From NCBI RefSeq assembly GCF_016495405.1, contig NZ_CP044522.1, positions 248,001 to 312,000 on the forward strand: DNA of 64,000 bases, read 5' to 3'. Origin of the DNA: Cobetia sp. cqz5-12. Lineage in GTDB: Bacteria; Pseudomonadota; Gammaproteobacteria; Pseudomonadales; Halomonadaceae. The notes under the pieces were generated by a model. The model was not told the origin of the DNA. It ran no database searches and saw nothing but the letters and a program-made list of their open reading frames with translations. The position numbers and the translations under genes were made by a program. Shown one piece after another: positions 41,636 to 50,959 of the stretch (its first letter is position 1; every line of letters starts with the position of its first letter).

Positions 41636-44023
41636 ATGACCGACATTGCTGCCCCCGAGATCGAGACGCCTGCGTCTGCCCATCTGCCCCGCGAGGATGC
41701 GCAACAGACGCGTCATCCGCGCATTGCCGCCTATTCCGGGCCGGCAGGCGGCTGGGGCGCGCTCAAGAGTGTCGGTCAGCATGTCAGTCACTCCAGGGCG
41801 CCGTGGAAGAGCGTGCGCTCTCTGCTCAAGGCCAATCAGGACAAGGGCTTCGACTGCCCCGGCTGTGCCTGGGGAGACCCGGAACACGGCTCCTCCTTCG
41901 AATTCTGCGAGAACGGCGCCAAGGCAGTAGCCTGGGAAGTGACCGCCAAGCGTGTCACGCCACGCTTCTTCGCTCAGCACACCGTCACGGAGCTGCTGGG
42001 CTGGGACGACTTCATGCTCGAGGATCAGGGCCGTCTGACCGAGCCGATGCGCTACGACGCGGCCAGTGATCGCTATACGCCGATCAGCTGGGACGCGGCC
42101 TTCGAGCTTGTCGCCGAGCATCTCAGCGCGCTGACGTCGCCGGATGAGGCGCTGTTCTATACCTCGGGGCGTGCCAGCAACGAGGCGGCCTATCTCTACC
42201 AGCTGTTCGTGCGTCTGTTCGGCACCAACAACTTCCCCGACTGCTCCAACATGTGTCACGAGGCCAGCGGCGTCGGCATGAAGGCGAGTCTCGGCGTCGG
42301 CAAGGGCACGGTGCTGCTGGAGGACTTCGAGCACGCCGATGCCATCTTCGTGTTCGGTCAGAACCCCGGCACCAATCACCCGCGCATGCTGGGCGATCTG
42401 CGGCGTGCCTCACGGCGTGGCGCGCGCATCGTCAGCTTCAATCCGCTGCGTGAGCGGGGGCTGGAGCGCTTCGCCGACCCGCAGTCGCCGCTGGAGATGA
42501 TGACCCTGTCCAGCCAGCCCATCAGTCATCGCTATTACCAGCCGCGCATGGGCGGCGACATGGCGGCGGTGCGTGGCATGGCCAAGGCGCTGTTCGCGAT
42601 GGAGGCACGCGGCGAATTCACGCGCGCCGCCAGCTTCATCGAGGCGCATACCCGGGGCGTCGAGGCCTGGCAGGCGCTGGTCGAGGCGACCGAGTGGGCA
42701 ACCCTCGAGGACCAGTCCGGCCTGACACGCGCTCAGCTCGAGGAGGTGGCGACCATCTTCGCGGGCGCCGACAATGTCATTTGCACCTGGGCGATGGGCA
42801 TCACCCAGCATCTGCATGCCGTCGAGAGTGTGCGTGAGATCGTCAATCTGCTGTTGCTCGGCGGGCACTTCGGCCGTCCCGGTGCCGGGGCCTGTCCGGT
42901 GCGTGGCCATTCCAATGTCCAGGGCGATCGCACCATGGGCATCGACGAGAAGGCGCCCGCCTGGCTGATCGATGCGCTGGAAGCGCGCTACGGCGTCAGC
43001 ATGCCGCGTACGCCGGGCTACAACACCGTGGAGAGTCTGGCGGCGCTGGAGCAGGGCAAGGCGAAGACCTTCATCGCGCTGGGCGGCAACTTCACGCGTG
43101 CCACGCCGGACAGCGAGCGGACCGAGGCCGCGATGCGCAACCTCGAGCTCAACGTCCAGATCAGCACCAAGCTCAATCGCAGTCATCTGGTGATGGGCAA
43201 GCAGACCGATGCGCTGATTCTGCCGTGTCTCGGTCGCAGCGAGATCGATCGCTCCTCGCAGGTGGCTTCCCAGCACATCAGCGTCGAGGACTCGATGTCG
43301 ATGGTGCACTCCAGCGCCGGCATCAAGGTGCCGGCCAGCCCTGAGTTGCGCTCCGAGCCCGGCATCATCGCGGCGATCGCGCGTGCCACTCTGGCGCGCG
43401 TGCTGCCGGCGCGAGGGGGCAGTGATCCGGTCGATTGGCAGGCCCTGAGTGAGAACTATGATCTGATCCGTGACGAGATCGCGGCGGTCATTCCCGGCTT
43501 CGCGGACTTCAATGCGCGGCTGGCACACAAGCGCGGCTTCCACCTCGCCAATCCGGTGCGCGAGCTTGCCTTCCCGACCTCCAGCGGCCTGGCCGAGTTC
43601 TCGCACATGCCACTGCCGGAGTCGGTGATGCATCAACAGTTGGCACGGCGTGACGGCTGGCTGACGCTGCAGACCATGCGCAGTCACGATCAGTACAACA
43701 CCACCGTCTACGGCTACAACGACCGCTATCGTGGCGTGTCCGGTCAGCGGCGGGTGATCTTCATCAATGGCGAAGACCTGGCGCGGCTGGGGCTGGCTGA
43801 CGGTGATTGGGTCGACATGCTCGGTGAGCCGCGCCCGGACGGCAGCGAGCGGCGTGCGCCGCAGTTCCGTCTGGTCGAGTACGACATCCCGGCCGGTTGC
43901 ATCGGGGCCTACTATCCGGAAACCAACGTGCTGGTCGCATTGGAAAGCCACGGCGCTGATACCGGCACGCCATCCTCCAAGTCGGTGCCCGTGCGTCTGG
44001 AGCGCAGTTCACGCATCGCCTGA
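41636..44023 (+). CDS. FdhF/YdeP family molybdopterin oxidoreductase
   Basis: A 795-residue bis-MGD-dependent oxidoreductase. The N-terminal Cys motif is reduced to DCPGCAWGDP (Cys74 and Cys77) rather than the full CX2CX3CX~27C of formate dehydrogenases, as in the YdeP group. The substrate-side segment NMCHEASGVGMKASLG has Cys where FdhF has selenocysteine-region residues. The C-terminal molydop-binding domain is present (HDQYNTTVYGYNDRYRGVSG). YdeP is linked to acid resistance in E. coli; its reaction is unknown. It follows fdhD and ends in a GC hairpin at 44063-44098. Confidence 0.9.
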   Translation: MTDIAAPEIETPASAHLPREDAQQTRHPRIAAYSGPAGGWGALKSVGQHVSHSRAPWKSVRSLLKANQDKGFDCPGCAWGDPEHGSSFEFCENGAKAVAWEVTAKRVTPRFFAQHTVTELLGWDDFMLEDQGRLTEPMRYDAASDRYTPISWDAAFELVAEHLSALTSPDEALFYTSGRASNEAAYLYQLFVRLFGTNNFPDCSNMCHEASGVGMKASLGVGKGTVLLEDFEHADAIFVFGQNPGTNHPRMLGDLRRASRRGARIVSFNPLRERGLERFADPQSPLEMMTLSSQPISHRYYQPRMGGDMAAVRGMAKALFAMEARGEFTRAASFIEAHTRGVEAWQALVEATEWATLEDQSGLTRAQLEEVATIFAGADNVICTWAMGITQHLHAVESVREIVNLLLLGGHFGRPGAGACPVRGHSNVQGDRTMGIDEKAPAWLIDALEARYGVSMPRTPGYNTVESLAALEQGKAKTFIALGGNFTRATPDSERTEAAMRNLELNVQISTKLNRSHLVMGKQTDALILPCLGRSEIDRSSQVASQHISVEDSMSMVHSSAGIKVPASPELRSEPGIIAAIARATLARVLPARGGSDPVDWQALSENYDLIRDEIAAVIPGFADFNARLAHKRGFHLANPVRELAFPTSSGLAEFSHMPLPESVMHQQLARRDGWLTLQTMRSHDQYNTTVYGYNDRYRGVSGQRRVIFINGEDLARLGLADGDWVDMLGEPRPDGSERRAPQFRLVEYDIPAGCIGAYYPETNVLVALESHGADTGTPSSKSVPVRLERSSRIA

Positions 44024-44062
44024 CGGCGCGAGATGCCAGCAGCAGGGTGCATGCATCACCTC

Positions 44063-44098
44063 ACTGCCGCGGGGCGAGGAGACTCGTCGCGCGGCAGT
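44063..44098 (+). terminator. Hairpin 3' of the YdeP gene
   Basis: ACTGCCGCG (44063-44071) pairs with CGCGGCAGT (44090-44098), with an inner CGAG/CTCG stem. There is no T-run. Confidence 0.6.
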
Positions 44099-44197
44099 CG
44101 TGTGTCTAGAATATTCCCGTGTGCCGAGCCCGCTTCGCTCGGCGCACGTCTTTTCCGTCCTCAGTGCTGCCTCAACCACCGTTCAAGAGAGTGATCC

Positions 44198-44638
44198 ATG
44201 CAATATCTGCACACCATGCTGCGTATCCGTGATGTCGACGCTTCACTGCATTTCTTCCGTGACCTGCTCTGCATGGTCGAGATCTCGCGCAAGGATTCCG
44301 AGAAGGGTCGCTTCACGCTGATCTTCCTGGCAGCGCCGCAGGATGCCGAACGTGCCCGTGAGATGCAGGCGCCGATGCTGGAACTGACCCATAACTGGGA
44401 CCCGGAAGAATACGAGGGTGGGCGCAACTTCGGTCATCTGGCCTATCGCGTCGAGGATATCTACGCCACCTGTCAGCATCTGATGGACAACGGCGTGACC
44501 ATCAACCGTCCGCCGCGTGACGGCCACATGGCGTTCGTGAAGAGCCCGGATGGGATCTCGCTGGAGCTGCTGCAGGCCGGTGACGCCCTTGCGCCGCAGG
44601 AACCCTGGGCCTCCATGAGCAACACGGGCAGCTGGTAA
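44198..44638 (+). CDS. gloA: Lactoylglutathione lyase (glyoxalase I)
   Basis: A 146-residue VOC-fold enzyme that isomerises the methylglyoxal-glutathione hemithioacetal. The four metal ligands are at the expected places: His5 (LHTMLRI), Glu62 (LELTHN), His80 (FGHLAYRV) and Glu123 (SLELLQ). The length is slightly above E. coli GloA (135) owing to a short C-terminal tail (APQEPWASMSNTGSW). It is probably Ni-dependent, as in short bacterial forms. It is monocistronic. Confidence 0.95.
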   Translation: MQYLHTMLRIRDVDASLHFFRDLLCMVEISRKDSEKGRFTLIFLAAPQDAERAREMQAPMLELTHNWDPEEYEGGRNFGHLAYRVEDIYATCQHLMDNGVTINRPPRDGHMAFVKSPDGISLELLQAGDALAPQEPWASMSNTGSW

Positions 44639-44724
44639 GCAAGCAACGCCGCATGTTGACGTGCCCGTAAGCGTCGCATCCAGGCAACGCAATAGCCGAA
44701 TTATGACTGGTGCATCGCCCAGCA

Positions 44725-44755
44725 GGGCTTATGATGTAATGAAGTTCATAAGCCC
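44725..44755. promoter_or_regulatory. Inverted repeat after gloA
   Basis: GGGCTTATG (44725-44733) and CATAAGCCC (44747-44755) are perfect 9-bp arms around 13 AT-rich bases. It may terminate gloA or act as an operator for the diguanylate cyclase gene. Confidence 0.5.
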
Positions 44756-44801
44756 CGTAGCATGATGTGCGACATGTCGTGCTCGGCCTTTGTGAGGTGT
44801 C

Positions 44802-44856
44802 ATCGCGGCAGGCAGGTATACCTTCTACCTTTCTCTCGCTGCCCGCCTGCCGCGAT
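44802..44856 (+). promoter_or_regulatory. 12-bp inverted repeat in the diguanylate cyclase leader
   Basis: ATCGCGGCAGGC (44802-44813) pairs with GCCTGCCGCGAT (44845-44856); the loop itself starts with the palindrome AGGTATACCT (44814-44823). It ends 67 bases before the cyclase start. It could be a structured 5' leader or an attenuator. Confidence 0.5.
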
Positions 44857-44923
44857 GTTGCACCTCCTGGAGTCGCGTGAGGGATCGCCACGCGGACACT
44901 GCCTAGCTGGCAAGGACTGCCTG

Positions 44924-46150
44924 ATGCCGAGAGTCGTAAGCGCCTGGCTACGTCATGAACCACGATTGCTCGCCGTTGAGCATCGTCGTTTCTACCATGC
45001 CTATCTTTGGGTCTATCTGATGCTGATGGGCCTCTTCGTGGTGTGGGTTCCCTTCTTCACTCTCTTCAACGAGCCGCGGCTGGCATTCGTCAGCGGCATC
45101 ATGGCGCTCGTGTCCGTGCTGGGCGTAATGCTGCACCGGGCGCACCAGTTGACGCTGGGCCTGGCCCTGATGATGAGCGCCTTGACGCTGCTGGCCTGGC
45201 TCTCGGTTTTCTGTTTCGGGCTCTCGGCGGGCTATGAGTACTATTTCTTCATCGTGATGGCCGGTATCCACCTGGCCCCGCTGGCGGCGCGAGTTCGAGT
45301 GGTGACGACACTGATGCTGTTCATGGCGGCTGTCTCGGCACTGATGGTCTCGCCAGTCCTGCATGAGGGTGGCGTCCTGTCGGCCTGGGTGCTGCAGTCT
45401 GCCAACCTCTTCGCGGTCTTCCTGATGATGGTCACCTTCCTGTGGCGCATGCTGGCGCTGACCGAACACTTCGAGCGTCAGTACCTGAAGGATGCCAGTC
45501 GTGATGAGTTGACCGAATTGCTCAATCGCCGTCAGATATTGCGCCACGCCGAGGACTGGTGGCGTGACGGAGTGCCCTGTGCGGTCTTGATGCTGGATGC
45601 GGACAACTTCAAGCGCGTCAATGACCTGCATGGCCATGCCGTCGGGGATGAAGTGCTGCGCCATCTGGGCCGTCTGCTGACGGCTACGCTGCGTCAGGGC
45701 GATCGCGCCGGACGTGTCGGTGGCGAGGAGTTCCTGGTGCTGCTGCCGCGTATCGGGCGTACCGAGGCCATCTCCGTGGCAGGACGCATGCGCTCCCTGC
45801 TGGCCAAGTCTCCTCCGGTATTCGCCGGCACGCCAGTGCCGGTCACGGTTTCCATCGGCATTGCCATCAGTCATGAGGTCGATTCGCTGGATCAGCTGAT
45901 GCAGCTGGCCGACAGGCGGCTGTATCACGCCAAGCACAATGGGCGTGATCAGGTGGTGGCCGGTGGGGAACACGAGATGACAGGCTTCGCTACGGCCGAT
46001 ATCAGCCCTCCGCCCCCCGGCAATGACGGCGGCGGACTTGGCAAGCCAGAGGCCGTGGAGGAGGGCACTCGTGACAAGGAGGATGACCGCCAGGAAAAGC
46101 GGCATCACAAGGACTCCCCCCCTTTCTCACGGACGCCCCTCGTCGGCTGA
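44924..46150 (+). CDS. Membrane diguanylate cyclase (GGDEF)
   Basis: A 408-residue protein with about six membrane helices (residues 25-190) and a C-terminal GGDEF domain. The active site is GGEEF (266-270) and the product-inhibition I-site RQGD lies five residues before it, so it should make cyclic di-GMP and be feedback-inhibited. An AAGGA site selects the ATG at 44924. The membrane part has no recognised sensor family. A low-complexity tail (residues about 355-408) follows the domain. A 14-bp tandem repeat begins two bases after the stop. Two hairpins lie upstream. Confidence 0.92.
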   Translation: MPRVVSAWLRHEPRLLAVEHRRFYHAYLWVYLMLMGLFVVWVPFFTLFNEPRLAFVSGIMALVSVLGVMLHRAHQLTLGLALMMSALTLLAWLSVFCFGLSAGYEYYFFIVMAGIHLAPLAARVRVVTTLMLFMAAVSALMVSPVLHEGGVLSAWVLQSANLFAVFLMMVTFLWRMLALTEHFERQYLKDASRDELTELLNRRQILRHAEDWWRDGVPCAVLMLDADNFKRVNDLHGHAVGDEVLRHLGRLLTATLRQGDRAGRVGGEEFLVLLPRIGRTEAISVAGRMRSLLAKSPPVFAGTPVPVTVSIGIAISHEVDSLDQLMQLADRRLYHAKHNGRDQVVAGGEHEMTGFATADISPPPPGNDGGGLGKPEAVEEGTRDKEDDRQEKRHHKDSPPFSRTPLVG

Positions 46151-46152
46151 CA

Positions 46153-46194
46153 TGAGTTCAGGTTCTTGAGTTCAGAATCTTGAGTGCAGGTTCA
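46153..46194. repeat. 14-bp tandem repeat, 3 units, directly after the GGDEF stop
   Basis: TGAGTTCAGGTTCT, TGAGTTCAGAATCT and TGAGTGCAGGTTCA are contiguous, between the stop of the cyclase (46150) and the stop of the convergent PAP2 gene (46206). Confidence 0.85.
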
Positions 46195-46205
46195 CGAAAG
46201 CTGCT

Positions 46206-46907
46206 TCAGGCGTGCGGCTTGAATCGAGTCAGCGCGTTTTCCATGCCACGGGCAACGGTTGTCGCCAGGGGCGTGCACAGCACCCAGGGCAACGCGATCA
46301 GTGCAATGCTGAGCGAGCCCAGATAGACGTCGCTGAACCAGTGGGCACCGACCATGATGCGTGGTGCGCTCAGCAGTACCACGAATGCCAGACTCCACAG
46401 CGCGATGCGTCGTGGTGCGAAGGCCAGCATGAAACTGGCGAAGACCATCAGCATCAAGCCATGATCCCCCGGGAAGCTGTTCGAGGCCGAATCCTTGGTC
46501 TTGAAGGACACCAGTTCGGAGAGATGCTGAGCGTGCTGGAAGACACGAGTCGGACTGGCATGGCCGTAGCTGATGGCACGCAGTACGAACAGCGAAATGA
46601 TCCCTGCGGTCAGCAGCATGGTGATGCCAAGGCTGGTCCAGTGTCGGTAACGATCGGGACGAGGATCCTCAAGCATCGCCCAGCAGAACAGGGCTCCCAT
46701 CAGCCCGAATGCCGCCGCATCGAAAAAGCGGGTATTGAGCAGCCCCAGCAGGGTATCCCAATGCGGATTGAGCGGAGAGATGAGGTGGTTGAAGGCCCAG
46801 AATACCCGGCCGTCCAGATCGGGCCAGAAATCCAGTGCAGGTACCCACCAGCTGATCAGCAAGGCAAATCCTGCGGCATTGAGAGTCAGTAGTCGTCTGG
46901 ACAGCAT
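46206..46907 (-). CDS. PAP2 family membrane phosphatase
   Basis: A 233-residue membrane protein with six helices. The three PAP2 acid-phosphatase motifs are present in variant form: KTKDSASNSFPGDHG (motifs 1-2, with SFPGDH) and SAPRIMVGAHWFSDV (motif 3, with the catalytic His). Similar proteins dephosphorylate undecaprenyl pyrophosphate or transfer phosphate to lipid A (LpxT type). The substrate here is unknown. A GGGAGGG site precedes the ATG. Confidence 0.88.
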   Translation of the reverse strand: MLSRRLLTLNAAGFALLISWWVPALDFWPDLDGRVFWAFNHLISPLNPHWDTLLGLLNTRFFDAAAFGLMGALFCWAMLEDPRPDRYRHWTSLGITMLLTAGIISLFVLRAISYGHASPTRVFQHAQHLSELVSFKTKDSASNSFPGDHGLMLMVFASFMLAFAPRRIALWSLAFVVLLSAPRIMVGAHWFSDVYLGSLSIALIALPWVLCTPLATTVARGMENALTRFKPHA

Positions 46908-47221
46908 CTCTGTCCCTCCCGGTGCAGATGGTGCGAGGTGTCATCAAGAATCAGCAATCCAGCCATATCGCTTGCTGGACGACGTATGGTAATTTGTCAG
47001 ATCTTTCAGAAACACTGTTTTTGAACTCTCCTTCCAGAGATGCATCGTTGCGTCAGACGCGATCTGACAAGCGCTTCTGTCATGACTACAACACCCGCTG
47101 CACAGCCGCTCTGCGCGACAGAGAACGATGCATGCGCGTGGGGGTCGCGACAGGCGTTATCCATCCGTATCGTTCCATCATGGCCTGGCATCGGGACAGG
47201 CTCACCACGAGGGGGCTCTTC
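46908..47221. other. Divergent intergenic region PAP2 / META lipoprotein
   Basis: It presumably holds two promoters. GTCAGA (47052-47057) and TCTGAC (47063-47068) form a short inverted repeat, and a related GTCAGATC occurs near 46996. This may be a regulator site, but no family can be named. Confidence 0.4.
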
Positions 47222-47740
47222 ATGAGCATCAACTTGCGTCGTCCATCACTTGCCACTTCGCTGGCGATTGCCGCTTCTCTATTGGCCGGATGTGCCGCCA
47301 GCCATCCCGGCATGAGTACGTCCGGCACCCGGGGCGGGAATGACGGCATGGCAGCTGCTCCGGCGCTGGTCGGTACCACCTGGAGCTTCTCGAAGACCGA
47401 GGACGGCGAGGCCCCCAATTTCCTGTTGCAGGCCCCGACCCCCGAGCAGCTGGCGGACGAGGAGGATGACCGTCTGCGCCTGGTGGGCAGCAACGGCTGC
47501 AATCGTCTGATGGGGCCGGTGGTGCTGGATGAATCTCGCCAGTCGCTGGATATCGGTCCGCTGGCCTCGACCATGAAGATGTGTCCCAACCCCGAGCAGT
47601 CCAACGCCTTCAACCGCATGCTGGAAGAGGTGGCCAGCTATCAGGTCGTCGGCAGTGGCGAGAGTGCTCGGCTGCGCGTAATGGATGACACCGGCTATCT
47701 GCTGGCCACCTTCCTGCCGTTGGAAGACGTCGCCGAGTAA
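47222..47740 (+). CDS. META domain lipoprotein (HslJ-like)
   Basis: A 172-residue lipoprotein: signal SLAIAASLLAGC (Cys about residue 21), a short Gly/Ser linker and a META domain (LVGTTWSF; LVGSNGCNRLMGPVVL; STMKMCPNPEQSNAFNRML), the motif set of HslJ. HslJ-type proteins are outer-membrane or periplasmic proteins linked to heat and novobiocin tolerance in E. coli. The ATG at 47222 has GAGGGG upstream, and the long open frame before it lacks a lipoprotein signal. It ends before a bidirectional terminator shared with valS. Confidence 0.88.
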   Translation: MSINLRRPSLATSLAIAASLLAGCAASHPGMSTSGTRGGNDGMAAAPALVGTTWSFSKTEDGEAPNFLLQAPTPEQLADEEDDRLRLVGSNGCNRLMGPVVLDESRQSLDIGPLASTMKMCPNPEQSNAFNRMLEEVASYQVVGSGESARLRVMDDTGYLLATFLPLEDVAE

Positions 47741-47790
47741 CGCGTTCGATACGCTGGTAGAGGTGATCCGCGAGCGGGCTGCCAGAAACG

Positions 47791-47828
47791 AGAAAGCCCC
47801 CTGCACCGTTCGGTGCAGAGGGCTTTTG
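47791..47828. terminator. Bidirectional terminator between META lipoprotein and valS
   Basis: AAAGCCC-CTGCACCG pairs with CGGTGCAG-GGGCTTTT with one mismatch; a TTTT end on the plus strand and TTTC on the minus strand. Confidence 0.85.
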
Positions 47829-47851
47829 CTTGCGTAGAGAGCGAGCGTGAC

Positions 47852-50695
47852 TTACAGCGCTTCGATCTTGGCGCGCTGACTTTCCAGCAGTGCAAGCTCC
47901 GCCTGGGCATCGGCCAGCTTGGCGCGCTCCTTCTCGACCACATCGGCCGGTGCGCGACCGACGAACTTCTCGTTGCCGAGCTTGTTCTCGAGACCGGTGA
48001 TGACCTTCTGCTGCTTCTCGTGTTCCTTGTCGATGCGCTTGAGCTCGGCATCCTTGTCGATCAGGCCTGCCATCGGCACCAGCACTTCCAGCTCACCGAC
48101 GCGCTGGATGGCGGACATCGGTGCTTCATCGCCCGCCGCCAGGAAGGTGATGCTTTCCAGACGTGCCAGCTTGGAGAGGAACAGACGGTTGGCTTCCAGA
48201 CGCTCGGCATCGCCAGCCGCGCCATGCTGCAGGAAGACTTCCAGCGGCTTGCCCGGGGACAGGTTGAGCTCGTTGCGGATATTGCGCACCGCGATGATGA
48301 TGCCCTTGAGCCACTCGATGTCACGGATGGCCTGCTCATCGATACGCTCGGCATCGGCCTGCGGCCACGCCTGGCTCATGATGCTCTCGCCTTCCACCGG
48401 CTTGCCGGCGTGAGGCGCGATGCGCTGCCAGATCTCCTCGGAGATGAACGGCATCATCGGGTGAATCAGGCGCAGGATGGTCTCGAGGGCGCGCACCAGG
48501 GTGCGACGCGTGCCGCGCTTGGCTTCGATGCTGGCGTTGTCGTCCCACAGAACCGGCTTGGACAGCTCCAGATACCAGTCGCAGTACTCGTTCCAGATGA
48601 ACTCGTAGAGCGCCTGGGAGGCGTGGTCGAAGCGGAACTCTTCCAGCGCGCGGGTGACCTGCTGCTCGGTCTGCTGCAGGCGCGCGATGATCCAGCGATC
48701 GGCCAGCGACAGTTCGACGGCTTCGCCGTTGACGCCGCAATCCTGGTCTTCGGCATTCATCAGCACGTAGCGCGCCGCATTCCACAGCTTGTTGCAGAAG
48801 TTGCGATAGCCATCAAGACGGCCCATGTCGAACTTCACGTCACGCCCGGTGGAAGCCAGTGACAGCAGGGTGTAGCGCAGCGCATCGGTACCGTGCGGCT
48901 CGATGCCCTCCGGGAACTCGTTGCGCGTAGCCTTGGCGATGGCCTTGGCCTTCTTGGGCTGCATCATGTTGCCGGTACGCTTCTCGACCAGCTCATCCAG
49001 ACCGATGCCATCGATCAGGTCGATGGGATCGAGCACGTTGCCCTTGGACTTGGACATCTTCTGGCCGAGGCTGTCGCGCACCAGACCATGCACGTAGACC
49101 TTGCGGAACGGCACTTCACCCTTGAACTTCAGGGTGAACATGATCATCCGCGCCACCCAGAAGAAGATGATGTCGAAGCCGGTAACCAGCACGTCGGTGG
49201 AGTGGAAGGTCTTGAGCTCTTCCGTGTCCGCCGGCCAGCCGAGGGTGCCGAAGGTCCACAGCGCGGAGCTGAACCAGGTGTCGAGGACGTCTTCGTCCTG
49301 ACGCAGTTCGACGTCGGCACCCAGGTGGTTCTCGGCGCGGACTTCTTCCTCGTTGCGGCCGACATAGACGTTGCCGTCGTTGTCATACCAGGCCGGAATG
49401 CGGTGGCCCCACCACAGCTGACGCGAGATGCACCAGTCCTGCAGGTCACGCATCCACGCGAAGTACATGTTCTCGTAGTTCTTGGGCACGAACTCGATGT
49501 CGCCGTTCTCGACCGCTTCGATGGCCGGCCGCGCCAGCTCCTCGACGGCCACGAACCACTGGTCCGTCAGCAGCGGCTCGATGACATCGCCGGAGCGGTC
49601 ACCGTGCGGCAGGGTATTGTTGACGGCCTCGACCTGCTCCAGCAGGCCCAGCGCGTCCATGTCGGCGACCAGCTTCTCGCGCGCGACGAAGCGATCCAGA
49701 CCGGCGTAGGCGGCCGGCAGGCTGGCATCTTCCTCGGGCTGCGGACGGCCCTGCAGATCATAGATCTCGGCGCGCTCCAGAATGGTGGCATCCTGGCTCA
49801 TCACGTTGATCAGCAGATGGCCCTGACGCTTGCCGACTTCGTAGTCATTGAAGTCGTGGGCCGGGGTGATCTTGACGCAACCGGAGCCCTTTTCCATGTC
49901 GGCGTGTTCATCGGCGACGATGGGGATGCGACGGCCGACCAGCGGCAGTTCGATGAACTTGCCGACCAGGCTTGCGTAGCGCTCATCCTTGGGATTGACG
50001 GCCACGCCGGTGTCACCCAGCAGGGTTTCCGGGCGCGTGGTGGCGACGACGACGTAGTCCTTGCCATCGGCGGTCTTGACGCCATCGGCCAGCGGATAAC
50101 GGAAGTGCCAGAAGCTGCCTTGCTGCTCGCGGTTCTCGACTTCAAGATCGGAGATCGCGGTGTGCAGGGTCGGGTCCCAGTTGACCAGACGCTTGCCGCG
50201 ATAGATGAGGTCTTCCTTGTGCAGACGCACGAAGACTTCCTGAACGGCCTTGTAGAAACCGTCATCCATGGTGAAGCGCTCGCGCTTCCAGTCGATGCTA
50301 GTACCCATGCGACGCAGCTGGCGGGTGATGTTGCCGCCGGACTCTTCCTTCCACTCCCAGATCTTGTCGGTGAAGGCTTCGCGGCCGAGATCATGGCGGG
50401 TCTTGCCTTCTTCGGCGGCGACCTTGCGCTCGACCAGCATCTGGGTGGCGATACCGGCGTGGTCGGTGCCTACCTGCCACAGGGTATTGCGACCCTGCAT
50501 GCGGCGCCAGCGTACCAGGGTGTCCATGATGGAATCCTGGAAGGCGTGGCCCATGTGCAGGGAGCCGGTGACGTTGGGCGGCGGGATGACCAGTGAGAAG
50601 CTCTCGCCCTGGCCTGACGGCGCAAAGCGATTCTCGGATTCCCAGCGCTCGTACCAGCGCGTCTCGATGGCGTTCGGTTGGTAGGTCTTGTCCAT
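47852..50695 (-). CDS. valS: Valine--tRNA ligase
   Basis: A 947-residue class I aminoacyl-tRNA synthetase, matching E. coli ValS (951). HIGH-type motif [14 protein letters not shown] and [12 protein letters not shown] are present, with the editing domain between, an anticodon-binding domain and the C-terminal coiled coil ([20 protein letters not shown]). The start [11 protein letters not shown] matches the family; the upstream ribosome site is weak. In E. coli the order is pepA-holC-valS; here a kinase gene on the other strand separates valS from holC. Confidence 0.97.
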   Translation of the reverse strand: MDKTYQPNAIETRWYERWESENRFAPSGQGESFSLVIPPPNVTGSLHMGHAFQDSIMDTLVRWRRMQGRNTLWQVGTDHAGIATQMLVERKVAAEEGKTRHDLGREAFTDKIWEWKEESGGNITRQLRRMGTSIDWKRERFTMDDGFYKAVQEVFVRLHKEDLIYRGKRLVNWDPTLHTAISDLEVENREQQGSFWHFRYPLADGVKTADGKDYVVVATTRPETLLGDTGVAVNPKDERYASLVGKFIELPLVGRRIPIVADEHADMEKGSGCVKITPAHDFNDYEVGKRQGHLLINVMSQDATILERAEIYDLQGRPQPEEDASLPAAYAGLDRFVAREKLVADMDALGLLEQVEAVNNTLPHGDRSGDVIEPLLTDQWFVAVEELARPAIEAVENGDIEFVPKNYENMYFAWMRDLQDWCISRQLWWGHRIPAWYDNDGNVYVGRNEEEVRAENHLGADVELRQDEDVLDTWFSSALWTFGTLGWPADTEELKTFHSTDVLVTGFDIIFFWVARMIMFTLKFKGEVPFRKVYVHGLVRDSLGQKMSKSKGNVLDPIDLIDGIGLDELVEKRTGNMMQPKKAKAIAKATRNEFPEGIEPHGTDALRYTLLSLASTGRDVKFDMGRLDGYRNFCNKLWNAARYVLMNAEDQDCGVNGEAVELSLADRWIIARLQQTEQQVTRALEEFRFDHASQALYEFIWNEYCDWYLELSKPVLWDDNASIEAKRGTRRTLVRALETILRLIHPMMPFISEEIWQRIAPHAGKPVEGESIMSQAWPQADAERIDEQAIRDIEWLKGIIIAVRNIRNELNLSPGKPLEVFLQHGAAGDAERLEANRLFLSKLARLESITFLAAGDEAPMSAIQRVGELEVLVPMAGLIDKDAELKRIDKEHEKQQKVITGLENKLGNEKFVGRAPADVVEKERAKLADAQAELALLESQRAKIEAL

Positions 50696-50959
50696 GGGTC
50701 TGCAAATGATCCGGTTGGGCGGGACGTCCCGCGCCGGCTCAGTGAGCGGGGCAGCGCAGGCAGAAAATGGGCTCGATTATAGCGCTGCTGATGACGGGCG
50801 TCATTCGGTCTTGCCAGTGTCGATCAGTGAGGTGCTGGTGAGAGGAGAGACACAAAGCAGGCAACATCCACGCATTGATGCCGTATCCTGTCGCAACCAC
50901 AAGACGCCGAGGCTCGTCGCCTCGCATACTTTCCATTCCTTCACGCTCGCGGAGCCGCA

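Noticed and set aside
41636-44023. Annotation as a true formate dehydrogenase
   Set aside because: The full N-terminal Fe-S cysteine set is missing and the sequence pattern fits the YdeP group, so formate oxidation is not claimed.
48893-50596. 567-codon open frame antisense to valS
   Set aside because: The valS product is complete and has all class I motifs. The antisense product has no known motif, and its lack of stops is explained by the GC-rich third positions of valS.
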